Positions 26,501 to 33,427 of a stretch of 64,000 bases of DNA are shown one piece after another; the stretch's first letter is position 1, and every line of letters starts with the position of its first letter. The position numbers and the translations under genes were made by a program. Source of the DNA: Azospirillaceae bacterium (lineage in GTDB: Bacteria > Pseudomonadota > Alphaproteobacteria > Azospirillales > Azospirillaceae); assembly GCA_028283825.1 (NCBI GenBank), contig JAPWJW010000005.1, positions 496,001-560,000 on the forward strand, given 5' to 3'. The notes under the pieces are model-generated. The model searched no databases and was not told the DNA's origin. It was given only the letters and a program-made list of their open reading frames with translations.

Positions 26501-29500
26501 GATCAGGTTGGTGCCGATGGTGACGGCGCTCAAAGCCAGGCCGGCGGTGTCGCTGGTGATGGTGACGCCGGTGTAGTCGGACCCGGTGCCGCCGGCGACC
26601 AGGGTACCCAGCGTGGATTGCAGGTAATTGCCGGCGCTACCCGCGACCACCTGGACCTCACCGTTGGTCAGGCTGGCGCTGCCGCTGACCACCAGTTCGC
26701 CCGTGCCGGCGGCCACGCCCAGCCGGCCGCCGGTCTGGGAATAATTGCCGGTGATACCGATGGTGCTGACCACCGTGACGCCGGCGCCGGTGTTCAGCAC
26801 GGCGTAGCCGTTGGTGCTGATATTGTCGTTCAGCACCAGGTCGCCGCTGGCGAAGACGATGTTGGCGTACCGGGTGGTGATCTGGCCCTGGTTGGCCGGG
26901 TTGACGCCGGTCAGGGTGCCGATGGTGCCGCCGGTGCCGCCGGCGATGGTCAGATCGGCCGCCAGCGTGCCCGGCCCGGAGTTGGACGGGTCGAAGTTGT
27001 TGTAGATGTTGCCGGCGACGGTGCCGCTGTTGGCCAGCAGGTCCACCTTGCTGCCCACGAAAACCACCAGGGCCGTGGGGCCGGTGATCAGTCCGGCGTT
27101 GGCGATGGTGCCGATGGTGCCGCCGTTGAAGGCGCCGATACCGTAATTGCTGCCCTTGAGGGTGCCGGTGTTGGCCAGGCGGACGATGGTGCCTGAATCG
27201 CCGACGGCGAATGAAGCGCCGCTGATCGTGCCGCCGTCATTGGCCAGCAGGCCGATGGTCCCGGTGTTGTAGAACGCGGACGCGTTGCTGCTGGCGGCGG
27301 TTATGGTGCCGGTGTTGGACAGGGTGTTGATGACGCCGTCATTGCGCAGGCCGGCACCCGGCGCCGCGATATCGGTCGCGGTTATCAAGCCGCTGTTGGT
27401 CAGGGTGTCAATGGTGCCGCCATTGCTCATGCCCACCCCGACGGCGGCGATGGTGCCACCGTTGTCGAACGTGCCGATGCTGCCGCTATTTAAGAGGGCG
27501 AGCCCGGAGGAGACGGTCGCCGCGATGGTTCCGCTGTTGGACAGTCGGTTGATGTTGCCGCTGTTCCAGATCCCGTAAGACTGCCCCAGGATGGTGCCGC
27601 TGTTGTTGATCGTGGCGACCGGGACTACGGTGCTGGCAAGGGACAGGGCCGTCCTGCCGGTAATCAGGCCCAGGGTCTGGTTGTCAATGCTGCCGATGGT
27701 GTACGAATTGGAACCCAGGATGGCGATCCGGCCGGAAATGGTGCCGCTGTTGATCAGGGTGCCGATGCTCTCGACCAGGATGCCGGCGCCGATGCTGGTG
27801 CTCTGCGCGTTAATCAGACCGCTGTTGTCCAGCAGGCCGATGCGCCGGTTGGCGGAGGACACGATGCCGTAGGTGGTGCCGTTCAGGGTGCCGCTGTTGC
27901 TCAGGGTGCCCAGCGTGCCATTCAGGAAAAAGGCGGTGACGCCGGTGGCGTTGCCGGTGTTGCCGATGCTGGCGAAGTTGCTCATGATGTAATAATTGCC
28001 GGCCACGGCCAGCACGTTGGTGCCGTCCGTTCCAAGGTTGGCCGTCACCTTGTTGTACGAGGCGGCCAGGGAACCGGTCAGGCTGCTGTAGCTGCCGCTG
28101 GCCGCACTCACCAGGGTGCCCAGGGTGTCGCCCAGCATATAGGTGGCGCCACTGTTGACCGCGACGGTGCCGGTGACCGTGGCGTTGCTGATGCTGGCGG
28201 CCCCGCTGACGGCCAGCGTGCCGCCGGCGGCGACGGTCAGCGCGCCCCCTGTCTGGATGTAGTCGCCCGTCACGGTGATGTTGGTGGCCGCGGCCAGGGT
28301 GCCGCCGTTGTTGACCAGGGTGTGGCCGCTGACGTTGGCGGATTCGGCCAGCAGCAGGCCGCCGTTCAGCACCACGTTGCTGAGCGTGTTGATGATGGTG
28401 CCGCCGCTCAGGGTGCCGACCGTGCCGGCGCTGCCGCCGGTGATGGACAGGTCGACGGCGGACAGGTTGCGGATGTTGCCGTTGAGCGTGCCGGTGTTGA
28501 CCAGTTGGCCCAGGCTGCCGGTCGCGGCGATGTAGACCGCGGTGGCGGACGACAGGTTGCCGCTGTTGGTCAGGGTGGCCAGTGTGCCGCCGACATAGTC
28601 GTTCTGCGCCAGCAGGACCAGGTTGGTGCCGTCCGTGCCGCCGACCAGGCTGGCGCCGGTCAATGTCGCGATCGACACGGAAACGCCGGTGTAGTCGGAC
28701 CCGGTGCCGCCGGCCACCACGGTGGTGGGGGCGCCCAGGACGTAATTGGCGGCTGCCGACAGGCCGGTCACGCTGACCTGGCCACTCAGGCTGGCGCTGC
28801 CGCTGACCACCAGTTGCGTGCCGGCCCCGGCCAGGGCCAGGGTGCCGCTGGTCTGGGTGTAGGCGCCGGTGATGGAAACGGTGTTGGTCAGCGTGATGCC
28901 GGCGCCGTTGTTCAGCACCGTATGGCCGCTGGCGTTGATGCTGTCGTTCAGCAGCAGGGCGCCGCCGGCGAAGACCAGATTGCTGTGGGTGTTGCTGATC
29001 GTGCCCTGGGTGCCGGCAAGGCCGGTGAAGGTGCCCACCGTGCCGGCACTGCCGCCCTGGATGGACAGGTCGGCGTACGAGCTTCCGTCATTACCGTTGA
29101 TGACGTTGCCGGCGATCACGCCCGAGTTGACCAGGCTGCCGATGGTAGCGCCGGAGGTCAGCAGGAGGGCGGTGGCGCCGCTGATCAAGCCGCTGTTGGC
29201 CATGACGGAAACGGTGCCGCTTTCATCCCGGATGCCCTGTTGGGCCAGGATGGTGCCGGTGTTGGACACGGTGCCGACGGCGGCGTTGCCCGAAAGATGG
29301 ATGCCCACCACGGTGGGCGCCGACACGGTGGCGCCGGTGTCGATCAGGCCGGCGTTGACCAGGGTGCCGATGGTGGCCGTACCCACCTCGATGCCGATGC
29401 CGCCCGTGGTCAGGTGGCCGACGCCGGCGTTGACCAGGGTGCCGACGGTGGCGCCGTTGCCGATGGAAACGGCGACCGTTTCCGCGTCGACCGTGCCGGT

Positions 29501-32329
29501 CAGTGTCAGGCTGGCGGCGTTGGCGCCGATGTAATCGTTGGTGGCCATGGCCACCAGGTTGCCGCCGCTGGTGCCTAGCGTGGCGGTGAGGGGGGCCAGG
29601 CCGATGGCGACCGTGCCGCTCAGCCCCGTGTAGGTGCCGCCCGCGGCGGCCACCAGGGTGCTTAGCGCGTCGCCCACCAGATAGGTGCCGCCGGCCGACA
29701 GGGTGGATACCGAGGCGTTGACCGTGCCGCCGGTGATGGTGGCGTTGCCGCTGACCACCAGTTCACCGCTATTGCCCAGCCCCAGGGTGCCGGACGCCTG
29801 GCTGTAGCCGCCGGTGACGCTGATGATGCTGGCCAACGTGACCGAGGCGCCGTTGTTCACCAGGGCATGGCCGGCGGCGTTGACGGCATCTGCCAGCAGC
29901 AGGTTGCCGCCCAGTACCACGTTGCTGAGCGTGTTGGTGATGGTGCCGCCGGTCAGCACGCCTACCGTGCCGGCCGACCCGCCGGTGATGGACAGGTCCA
30001 CGGCGGACAGATTCTGGATGTTGCCTGACAGCGTGCCGGTGTTGACCAGTTGCCCCAGGCTGCCGCTGGCGGCGATGTAGACGGCTGTGGTGGCGGACAG
30101 GCTGTCGCTGTTGGTCAGGGTGGCCAGCGTGCCGCCGATGTAGTCGGTGCTGGCCAGCAGCACCAGGGCGTTGCCCACCGTGTCGCTGGTGACGCTGACA
30201 TGGGTTGTCGGGTTGATGACGACGGAGACGCCGGTGAAATCGGACCCCGTGCCGCCGCCCACCAGGGTGGCAGGGCTGCCCACGACGTAATTGTTGCCGG
30301 TACCGGGAGTGACGGTGACGTTGGCGTTGGTCAGGCTGGCGCTGCCGCTGACCGACAGCGCGCCGCTGTTGGTCAGGACCAGGCTGCCGCCCGTCTGGAC
30401 ATAGGCGCCGGTGATGCCGATGGAATTGACCAGGGTCAGGGCGGCGCCGGTATCATAGACGGTATGACCGGTGGCGTTGATGCGGTCGTTCAGCAGCAGG
30501 TTGCCGCCGGTGAAATACAGGTCGCTGGCGCCGTTGGTGAGCACGCCCACGGCGGTGGTGCCGCCGGGATAGCCGGTCAGGGTGCCGATGGTGGCGCCGC
30601 TGCCGCCCAGGATGGTCAGGTTGGGCTGGCTGGCGCCGACGGTGCCGTTGGTGATGCTGCCGGCGATGGTGCCGGAGTTCACGAGGGTCAGGAGCGCGCC
30701 GTTGACTTCCATGACCAGGGCCCGCGCGGCCGAGATCAGGCCGCTGTTGATCAGCGTGCCAAGGGTGGTGGTGCGTTGCGCGATGCCGTAGTTGTAGGTG
30801 GAGGTTCCGTTGCCGCCGCCCGCGAGGATGGTGCCGCTATTGACCAGTGTGCCTATGCTACCCGTGTTGAGGATGCCGGCGGCATTGCCCGCGCCGCTGG
30901 TGACGTCGATGGTGCCGGCGTTGATCAGGGTGCCGACGGTGTTGAGCGAGCCGCCGACCCCGGATAGGTAGATGCCTATGGCAATAGTGGAGAGGGGTTT
31001 GATCAGGCCGGTGTTGGACAGGACGCCAATGGTGCTGCTGGCGGCCACGATGCCATATTGAGCTTGGATGGTGCCGGTGTTGGACAGGGTGCCGACGGTG
31101 GCGCGCAACGCGGTGGCGATGCCGCTCTGTGCGATGCCACTGGTCGAAATGTGGGTATCGATCAGGCCGGCGTTGACCAGGGTGCCGATGGCGGCGGCGG
31201 TGCCGACGCTGATGCCGACGGTGTCGGCGGTCAGGTGCCCGACGCTGGCGTTGACCAGGGTGCCCAGGCTGACGCCGGCCGCCACATAGGCGGCGGCGAT
31301 CGCGGTGCCGCCGGTATCGACCGTGCCGGTCAGCGTCAGGCTGGGCGTGCTGGCGCCGATATAGTCGTTGTTGGCCAGCGCCAGCAGGTTGTCGCCGTCC
31401 GTGCCGATGCCGGCGGCGAAGCGGGTGAGGGCGGTGGTGATGCTGCCGGTCACGCCGCTGTAATTGCCGCTGCCGGCGGCCACCAGGGTGGCCACCGTGT
31501 CGCCCACAAGATAGGTGGCGTTTGACGCCAGGGTGGACAGGTTGGCGGTCACCCGGCCGCCGGTCAGGCTGGCGCTGCCGCTGACCACCAGTTCGCCGGC
31601 CCCGCTCAGCGCCAAGGTGCCCGACGTCTGGGTATAGTCGCCAGTGACGTTGACGATGCTGGTCAGCGAGACGGTGGCGCCGCTGTTGATCAGGGTGTGG
31701 CCGCTGACGTTGATGGCGTCGTTCAGCAGGAAGGCGCCGGTCAGGATCAGGTTGCTGAGCGTGTTGCTGATGGTGCCCTGGCCGCTCATGCCGGTGTAGG
31801 TGCCCACCGCGGTACCGCCGCCCAGCGTCAGGTTGCTGGTGCCGTCGTTGATGATGGCGCCCAGGATGGTGCCGTTGTTGCGCAGCGCGCCCAGGGTGCT
31901 CTGGCTGGAAATGGATATGGCGAAGCTGGACCCGCCGATCACGCCGCTGTTGACGATGCTGGTGATGCTGGTGATGCTGGGGAATGACGGTCCGAGGATC
32001 AGCGCGATGCCGCCCAGGCCGGTCTTGATGGTGCCGCCGGCGGTGATCACCAGCGGGTTGACCTGGGCGCCGCTGAACAGGGCGGCGATGGTGCCGGCGC
32101 TGATCACCGTGTTGCCGGTCAGGGTCACGCCGCCGGACAAAAAGTTGCCGCTGTAGGTGGTGTAGGCGTCCAGGGCGCGGGCGGGGCGGGGGGCCGCCAT
32201 GCCCGTGGCGACCACCATCAGGGATGATCCGGCCAGCAGGATCCGCCGGGACAAGGGCCGCCGGGACCGGCGTCCGCCATCTACCACTTTCGGGTGGGTA
32301 GCGGCCGTGCTGTTATCCTGCTTAACCAT
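11558..32329 (-). CDS. Giant repetitive autotransporter adhesin (about 6,923 aa)
   Basis: One uninterrupted reading frame of 20.8 kb. Start: the ATG at 32329 is preferred to a TTG four codons upstream, since GGGGGA sits just before it. Order: extended signal peptide (RRSRRPLSRRILLAG then a hydrophobic core, ending near RPARA); a passenger of more than 6,500 residues made of about twenty blocks of 190-210 residues, many opening with NDYIGGTLATLTNSG and including phrases such as GSLGTLANSGTI, LLLNDAINVAGHTVVNSGA and VTGNYSQTAGTL; a short linker with ALNQLAPSQLTPQ, typical before autotransporter barrels; and a C-terminal beta-barrel of about 280 residues (11558 to about 12400) ending in Phe (ATWDF). 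The repeats predict a very long right-handed beta-helix. I noticed no cysteine. Most classical autotransporters are several-fold shorter. Type V secretion to the cell surface is well supported; adhesion is inferred. The gene stands alone with its own terminator. Confidence 0.93.
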   Translation of the reverse strand: MVKQDNSTAATHPKVVDGGRRSRRPLSRRILLAGSSLMVVATGMAAPRPARALDAYTTYSGNFLSGGVTLTGNTVISAGTIAALFSGAQVNPLVITAGGTIKTGLGGIALILGPSFPSITSITSIVNSGVIGGSSFAISISSQSTLGALRNNGTILGAIINDGTSNLTLGGGTAVGTYTGMSGQGTISNTLSNLILTGAFLLNDAINVSGHTLINSGATVSLTSIVNVTGDYTQTSGTLALSGAGELVVSGSASLTGGRVTANLSTLASNATYLVGDTVATLVAAGSGNYSGVTGSITTALTRFAAGIGTDGDNLLALANNDYIGASTPSLTLTGTVDTGGTAIAAAYVAAGVSLGTLVNASVGHLTADTVGISVGTAAAIGTLVNAGLIDTHISTSGIAQSGIATALRATVGTLSNTGTIQAQYGIVAASSTIGVLSNTGLIKPLSTIAIGIYLSGVGGSLNTVGTLINAGTIDVTSGAGNAAGILNTGSIGTLVNSGTILAGGGNGTSTYNYGIAQRTTTLGTLINSGLISAARALVMEVNGALLTLVNSGTIAGSITNGTVGASQPNLTILGGSGATIGTLTGYPGGTTAVGVLTNGASDLYFTGGNLLLNDRINATGHTVYDTGAALTLVNSIGITGAYVQTGGSLVLTNSGALSVSGSASLTNANVTVTPGTGNNYVVGSPATLVGGGTGSDFTGVSVVINPTTHVSVTSDTVGNALVLLASTDYIGGTLATLTNSDSLSATTAVYIAASGSLGQLVNTGTLSGNIQNLSAVDLSITGGSAGTVGVLTGGTITNTLSNVVLGGNLLLADAVNAAGHALVNNGASVTLASIISVTGGYSQASGTLGLGNSGELVVSGNATITGGTVNASVSTLSAGGTYLVGDALSTLVAAAGGTYTGLSGTVAIGLAPLTATLGTSGGNLVAMATNDYIGANAASLTLTGTVDAETVAVSIGNGATVGTLVNAGVGHLTTGGIGIEVGTATIGTLVNAGLIDTGATVSAPTVVGIHLSGNAAVGTVSNTGTILAQQGIRDESGTVSVMANSGLISGATALLLTSGATIGSLVNSGVIAGNVINGNDGSSYADLSIQGGSAGTVGTFTGLAGTQGTISNTHSNLVFAGGALLLNDSINASGHTVLNNGAGITLTNTVSITGAYTQTSGTLALAGAGTQLVVSGSASLSGQVSVTGLSAAANYVLGAPTTVVAGGTGSDYTGVSVSIATLTGASLVGGTDGTNLVLLAQNDYVGGTLATLTNSGNLSSATAVYIAATGSLGQLVNTGTLNGNIRNLSAVDLSITGGSAGTVGTLSGGTIINTLSNVVLNGGLLLAESANVSGHTLVNNGGTLAAATNITVTGDYIQTGGALTVAAGGTLAVSGAASISNATVTGTVAVNSGATYMLGDTLGTLVSAASGSYSSLTGSLAASYNKVTANLGTDGTNVLAVAGNYYIMSNFASIGNTGNATGVTAFFLNGTLGTLSNSGTLNGTTYGIVSSANRRIGLLDNSGLINAQSTSIGAGILVESIGTLINSGTISGRIAILGSNSYTIGSIDNQTLGLITGRTALSLASTVVPVATINNSGTILGQSYGIWNSGNINRLSNSGTIAATVSSGLALLNSGSIGTFDNGGTIAAVGVGMSNGGTIDTLTNSGLITATDIAAPGAGLRNDGVINTLSNTGTITAASSNASAFYNTGTIGLLANDGGTISGASFAVGDSGTIVRLANTGTLKGSNYGIGAFNGGTIGTIANAGLITGPTALVVFVGSKVDLLANSGTVAGNIYNNFDPSNSGPGTLAADLTIAGGTGGTIGTLTGVNPANQGQITTRYANIVFASGDLVLNDNISTNGYAVLNTGAGVTVVSTIGITGNYSQTGGRLGVAAGTGELVVSGSASLTNGEVQVVAGSAGNYLQSTLGTLVAGGTGSDYTGVTITSDTAGLALSAVTIGTNLIAVALNDYIGGTVGSLGVSTPLTTGGQTAALYVAQAGSLGTLTNTSLIGSASGTGIVNHGTIGNLTNSGTIQGGGAGLYNTGTIGTLTNSGTVNGQVDVQSAGQLGTLINTIGGLIDGGNGTAVAVEGTLGTLANTGTIRSDGGGNAVGMGLNSATITLLNNSGLISGYASGIDSSGTIATLVNSGTITGTNGAGIAGGVIGLLSITSIGTVSGTTGIQAGAIGTVINQGLVSADNTGLYFNSSITTVTNGGTILAGSIGVQAGSGFATLANGGLIQGATIGVLSDAGFTWLDNSGTIRGLAAGTDGYGIFSFGTGGTLSNSGTISGYTAIGGLGFGVDTLANSNLISGVLYGVYADNRVGTLVNTSTGTIQATGSGGTALYGTFGTILNGGLISGATALDASGPVALLNNSGTIAGNVRTASGDLTITGGTGTVTGTFTGYTNGTVGGQGTIAVTGGDVVLAGGNILLNDTIQATGHTVLNSGTNLALAGAVTIGGAYSQATGTLALGLGGLTVSDGASITGGTVLAALSATGNYQAGTLGTLVAGGAASSYTGATVVSGVTGFVAGGATSGNSLLLVAGNDYVGGTLATLTNSGGLSSATALYIAASGSLGQLANTGTLAGNILNLSAVDLSITGGAAGTVGTLTGGTIVNTLSNVDFASGDLRLADAINVAGHTVVNSGAFLTVAGTVGVTGAFSQTGGSLQLGVGSDLLSVTGAAQFTGGVATVTGAASTANYMVGSVLGTLVQGGAGSDYSGLSVTNTVTGFGLGGTTAGDALLAVAQNDYIGGTLALLDNSIAVSSRTAVYIATTGSIGSLANSGTLTGQYAGLYNTGTIDQFTNSAGGSIAQAGGTFSAIGASVGVRNDGLIGTLSNNGAIRAANTGLYNVGSISSLGNSGIIAASNFGLRNASAQGVGGTIDTITNDGTVSGGTAALVVNAGTVGLVDNGGTLTSGLDGLAANGGTVSTVLNNGLISGNLAVDIVNLGLVGTLANAGLISGIAAALSIASNGALGLLANSGTIAGNITNLSANDLTIQGGTGTLTGTFTGFDAGTQGLITNTASDVVLAGGNILLNDAIDAGSHTVLNAGATLTLADIVSITGNYAQTLGSLAVTPAGGGLAVSGSASLTNVSVVYSDAAAGNYLQSTLGTLVAGGTGSDYTDVTLTSDATGLTLGGAVAGNNLLAVALNDYIGGTLGSLVNSGTLSVAGTAAMIYVAATGSLGSLANSGLITSTSGTGVVNHGVIATLSNSGTITGGNRGLYSDGTIATLSNTGTIAGLILDGRVDTLANTRLINDELDLRGTLGLLDNSGTIDTGIYAEQSASIGTLVNSIGGRIDGGTQGALLLEGSIATLANAGTIVGSDYAVRVRWNTSSITSLTNSGLIAGASSGIENAGYIGTLVNSGTITGTSYAGIGGGGNIDLLSITTIGVVSGGTFGINLGAIGTFINAGTVTGGHTGLNLASASGTIRNSGLIQGGGIGVDAFSGYTWLDNSGVIQATGATGAGVFAFNGGTLSNSGTISGHTGIGGGGADTLTNSGLISGVQYGVYSSNGTGTLNNDGGTIQATGATGSALRGAFTTILNSGLISGAIALYETGVLDLLNNSGTIAGNVQFNNGDATITGGSGTVTGTFTGQPSGTVATQGTITAAGNVVLTAGNILLNDSIQAAGHTVSNTGANLSLAGIVSIDGVYSQTAGTLGITPGTDGLRVSGAASISGGTVLASLSGAANYLAGTLGALIAGGAGSDYSGATVTAALTGLIDSGVIAGDILLLVANNDYIGGTLATLTNSGSLSAATAIYIAASGSLGQLANTGTLTGDIRNLSAIDLSISGGTAGTVGTLTGGTIVNTLSNVVFTSGDLLLADAIDATGHTVANSGANLHLASLVSITGAYSQTGGTLRIDPGSGDLVVSGAVNISGGAVVATLEAGGNYLYGNNYTLMQAGGGIDLTGANLITSLAGFSGNTTIVTTAGSSSLLLQFANDYIGGTVASAANSGTVTNVQTAGYVAASGSVGTLSNSGLLLGSVAGVANNGVVGTLVNSGGIAGVSTGIGNAGALGTLSNSGTVTGGYAGVYNVGVVSLVDNAAAGLISATTHAGVLNAGSIASLSNAGTIIGAHFAVENDGGVLDTLANTGLLATSGTGAAAVYNGQGSLGLLNNSGIITSEIGVYNAATGTLDTLVNSGTITASQQAVANSGTLGTLVNATGGTLAGATALYNDGVLGTVANSGVIRGSILNDAAQDLVFTGAGGTLAGLLTGLSGMGTLTNTLGNVVFASGTMVLDDNVVVTGHTLVNSGATLALVHAVNVTGDYTQTAGNLMLLVDGNGTGELSVSGNAVLTGGTVLASLSSTINHLAGTTTLLQAVGGASITAQLQVNSITGLETGALTSIAGGLTLTVDNDYIGGALATLTNTGTLSAGTAVHVAASGTLGTLVNSGLLTGTTYAVANVGGLGTIADSGTIAGDILNSGAGTLVITGGNGAVTGTLTGLSGIGTLASTGGDVVFAGGNLLLNDMITATGHTVSNTGATLHLANSLTITGDYRQTAGSLVLDANELVVTGTASLTGGTVAAAFALSTVNLQPGAVLETLVVGGAGSSYTGLQAFISVTGISASLSTQTIGGNIDLVAVVANAYVGDTVGSLGNSGVISAPTAVYVGTTGTVGSLSNTGTLLGTIGVANLGQIGTLSNDGTVNATITGIANQSGASIGTLTNNGQVTGQIALFNAGTIELLVNNGGLVDAGAPTAAGLYNTGNISTVLNNGTILGATYGVYNAGTIGTLVNSGLITAPTAIYIDTGARLGLLANTGTVTGDIINLSSNVLSITGGTGTTVGTLTGYTAGSQGTITNTLSNVVLASGNLLLNDTVNVGGNTLVNTGASVLLESVVSVTGNYSQTAGILVLNPNGGGLAVSGSASLTGGTVLADFAATGNYLVGTATLVSAGAASSYSGVAVQGTLTGLLVGEGTVGNDLLAVIGNDYIGGTLATLTNTGTLAAATAIYIAASGNLGTLANSGTINGNLLNTSANDLVIVGGTGGTVGVFSGGTIGNANSNLVFAGGSLSLGDAIDVTGHTVSNTGASLTLASDIAVTGAYGQTAGTLDVAGHVLTVSDAASITGGTVAAGLTSTINYLVGDSVTLVSGGAGSNYAGSTVTSGVTGLSSNGATSGTSLLAVAANDYIGGTLASLAVTGTLTNTAGGATALYVASTGTLGTLANSGTISGNVVNNGATALTVTGGSGTVTGTFTGGTISSTGTDVVLASGNLLLNDAVNVGTGTLVNSGASVLLTSIVSVTGNYSQTDGTLTAAIGGGTAGELVVSGDADLTGGTVAVTALTGSNLLAGDSYTIVAAGGSLSASGLTTWADGFTATLGTTPAGSATDLVLTLVSDYISGTLGTLTNTGTLNAVTAVNITSAGSLGTLANSGTIIGNVLNSSANDLVVVGGFGGTVGVFTGGTITNAQANLTFAAGAVSLGDAIDVGGHTVSNTGASLTLASDIAVTGAYSQSAGTLDVAGHVLTVSDAASITGGTVAAGLASTVNYLVGDSVTLVSGGAGSNYAGSTVTSGVTGLSSNGATSGTSLLAVAANDYIGGTLASLAVTGTLANTAGGATALFVAGTGTLGTLANSGTISGNVVNNGANALTVTGGSGTVTGTFTGGTISSTGTDVVLASGNLLLNDAVNVGTGTLVNSGASVLLTSIVSVTGNYSQTDGTLTAAIGGGTAGELVVSGDAGLTGGTVAVTALTGSNLLAGDSYTIVAAGGSLSASGLTTWADGFTATLGTTPDGSATDLVLTLVSDYISGTLGTLTNTGTINAATAVMITSAGSLGTLANSGTIIGNVVNSSANNLVVVGGSGGTVGVFTGGTITNANANLTFASGAVSLGDAIDVGGHTVSNTGASISLATDVSVTGNYGQSAGTLDVDGHVLSVSGAASITGGTVSAGLSGTANYFVGDDVTLVQGGAGSSYTGATVTSGLTGLDATGTASGTSLLAVAANDYIGGSLSSLAVIGTLANVAGGATALYIASTGTLGTLANSGTIVGNVVNVSANDLVVTGGSNGTIGVFTGGTISNANANLTFASGAVSLGDAIDVGSHTVTNAGANLTVASDLAITGNYSQAAGTLGVAGHVLSVSGAAVIGGGVVDAGLSATANYFVGDGATLVQGGAGSSYSGATVTSGLTGLDATGSTSGTSLLAVAANDYIGGSLSRLAITGTLANVAGGATALYVAGTGTLGTLANSGTIVGNVVNVSANDLVVTGGDTGTVGVFTGGTISNAQANLTFASGNLRLGDAIDVGSHTVTNAGATLALAGDISVTGNYSQSAGTLGANGHVLSVSGAASITGGTVSAGLAATANYLVGDSTTLVQGGEGSSYAGSTVTSGLTGLAETGSVSGNTLLAVATNDYVGGTLASLNVSGTLSSPTALYIAATGALGTLANSGVIAGNITNLSSNDLVVSGGTDAAPGTLTGYANAKGTITSSLANLRFVSGTLLLNDTINVGSHAVVNSGATLLVNSAINIAGSYSQTGGGLVIGVASTSSYGSLVISGSASLTGGSITLTATGGTSLSAGSYTIVSAGAGLTTSGLTLTATGYSVTSSTITSNGTTDLVLTLSNGSGTITPPSTRYTAAGAATGGAAVGMGIALDAIANSTGATAAPVQKAVLEPLSKLSGGALKTALNQLAPSQLTPQVTTLTLTTTAISQHQRTVAGLMEGGDKGSSAGDGTLGGVLWGEVLGGGTLRGTTTDAAGYRASTAGLVLGADWYASPEIMAGIAFSWLNGSADGQDYAAGSRTQVGSYQLTAYSVWRPDWADQRLSVEGQVGFGYNHYDQRRWIDFLRTRANANYGGEQYLGKVTVGYTLPVATALTLTPQWSLQATRLTNHAYEEHDGGAADLAVGALTTNSLTQELGARLNAQLDTGMGKLLPDLKLAWVHDYLNGPIATTGVLGGVNFVSTTGRPEADGVAIGVGATLDQGKGVTLRLEYNGELRRSYQSHAGVLRATWDF
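13100..14850 (-). repeat. Tandem repeat inside adhesin gene, period 606 bp, three copies
   Basis: The same landmark sequence (around the codons for NDYIGG) recurs at 13355, 13961 and 14567, exactly 606 bp (202 codons) apart, and CCTGGACCAG recurs at 13465, 14071 and 14677. Long stretches between landmarks are nearly identical at DNA level. The period keeps frame, so copy-number change would lengthen or shorten the protein without breaking it. Outer edges are approximate. Confidence 0.85.
14850..17330 (-). repeat. Tandem repeat inside adhesin gene, period 1221 bp, two copies
   Basis: GTCGCTGAC recurs at 15161 and 16382, 1221 bp (407 codons) apart, and flanking sequence is nearly identical over more than 1 kb (for example 15421-15640 against 16642-16861). 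Each unit holds two sub-blocks of 594 and 627 bp. The high DNA identity points to a recent duplication or ongoing gene conversion. Edges are approximate. Confidence 0.88.
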
Positions 32330-32844
32330 GAAATCCCCCAACCCTCTTCCCCAAGCCGCCTCTTAAACGCCCGCACTGTCCAGCCCCAGGCTGCGGTCTT
32401 TAAGCACACGTTGCTGTTGTGATTCTCGCTGAAACCGACCTGGCTTACCCCGGTATGGATTCAAGCAATTTTCGGAATATTGTATAGCATTATAAATGCG
32501 GGTTGCAAATAAACCAATGATACCCCTGCACATCCCTCGCTAGGCTGCGCAGTCGACCACCATATCCCGCTGTCCCGGCCGCTACCCGTCATGCGGGAAA
32601 CCGCCGATGTGGTCATGGGGACGCCAAGCCGTCCGGAAACTTTGGGTGGCAAGGGGCGGCGGCCTCGGACGGCTTAAGCCGATGTGGGTGCCCCGTCGTC
32701 GCCACCGGCCCGGCCCCCGCGATGGCGCCTGGGCATTCCAGCCTGCGGTCAGGCGCCAAACAAGGGGCTGGCATCTATGGTGCGGACGGGTAAGGTGTGG
32801 GCGCCGAAACCTTCGCTACCGCGCCGTTCCTTGCCAGAGGCCCC
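32330..32844. promoter_or_regulatory. Divergent upstream region of the adhesin and flavin reductase genes
   Basis: This 515-bp gap holds no convincing gene. Around 32455-32520 it turns AT-rich, unlike its surroundings. On the - strand TTGCAA (32508-32503), a 16-bp spacer and TATACA (32486-32481) make a possible sigma-70 promoter for the adhesin gene, leaving a leader of about 150 nt. TATAAT overlaps the spacer as an alternative -10. The stretch 32530-32840 is GC-rich and shows nothing I can name. Confidence 0.4.
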
Positions 32845-33351
32845 ATGTCGTCCACGTCCCTCTCCGCCGCCCCCGATGCCACCCTGGTGGATGGCCTGCG
32901 CCTGGCCATGCGCCGCCTGGCCGCCACCGTTTCAGTGGTGACGTTGCGGGATGCGCAGGGGCCCGCCGGCACCACGGTCAGCGCGCTGTGCTCGCTCAGC
33001 TTCGATCCGCCGTCGGTGCTGATCGCCCTGAACCGGTCGGCCAGCATGCACGACCGGCTGCTGGCGGCGGACACCTACGCCATCAACATCCTGCATGCCG
33101 ACCAGCACGCCATCTCCCAGGCCTTCGGTTCCTCCCAGCGCAAGGAGGACCGGTTCGAGGAAGGCGCGTGGGAAGACGTGATGGGCGCGCCGGTCCTGAT
33201 CGGCGCCCAGTCGGTGCTGGTCTGCCGCCGCGCCGCCGAACTGCCGCACGGCAGCCACCGTGTCATCGTGGGTGAGGTGCTGTGGACCCGCAACCTGGAT
33301 GAAGTGAACCCGTTGCTGTACGCCGACGGCGGTTATCGCCGGCTGGGTTGA
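32845..33351 (+). CDS. Flavin reductase-domain protein
   Basis: A 168-residue protein of the flavin-reductase-like FMN-binding split-barrel family, the small components that supply reduced flavin to two-component monooxygenases. Typical features are LRLAMRRLAATVSVVTLRD at the start, TTVSALCSLSFDPPSVLIAL (flavin site), YAINILHADQ, FEEGAWEDVMGAPVLIGA and SHRVIVGEVLW. The ATG at 32845 follows AGAGG; an upstream in-frame start has no comparable site. No monooxygenase partner is adjacent, so the partner is unknown. Confidence 0.88.
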   Translation: MSSTSLSAAPDATLVDGLRLAMRRLAATVSVVTLRDAQGPAGTTVSALCSLSFDPPSVLIALNRSASMHDRLLAADTYAINILHADQHAISQAFGSSQRKEDRFEEGAWEDVMGAPVLIGAQSVLVCRRAAELPHGSHRVIVGEVLWTRNLDEVNPLLYADGGYRRLG

Positions 33352-33427
33352 GGCTTCCGTCACAGGCAACCGTGGCGGCATGCCGGTATAAGCTCGGGCG
33401 ACACCAAGGTTACCGGGGCTCAAGGAC

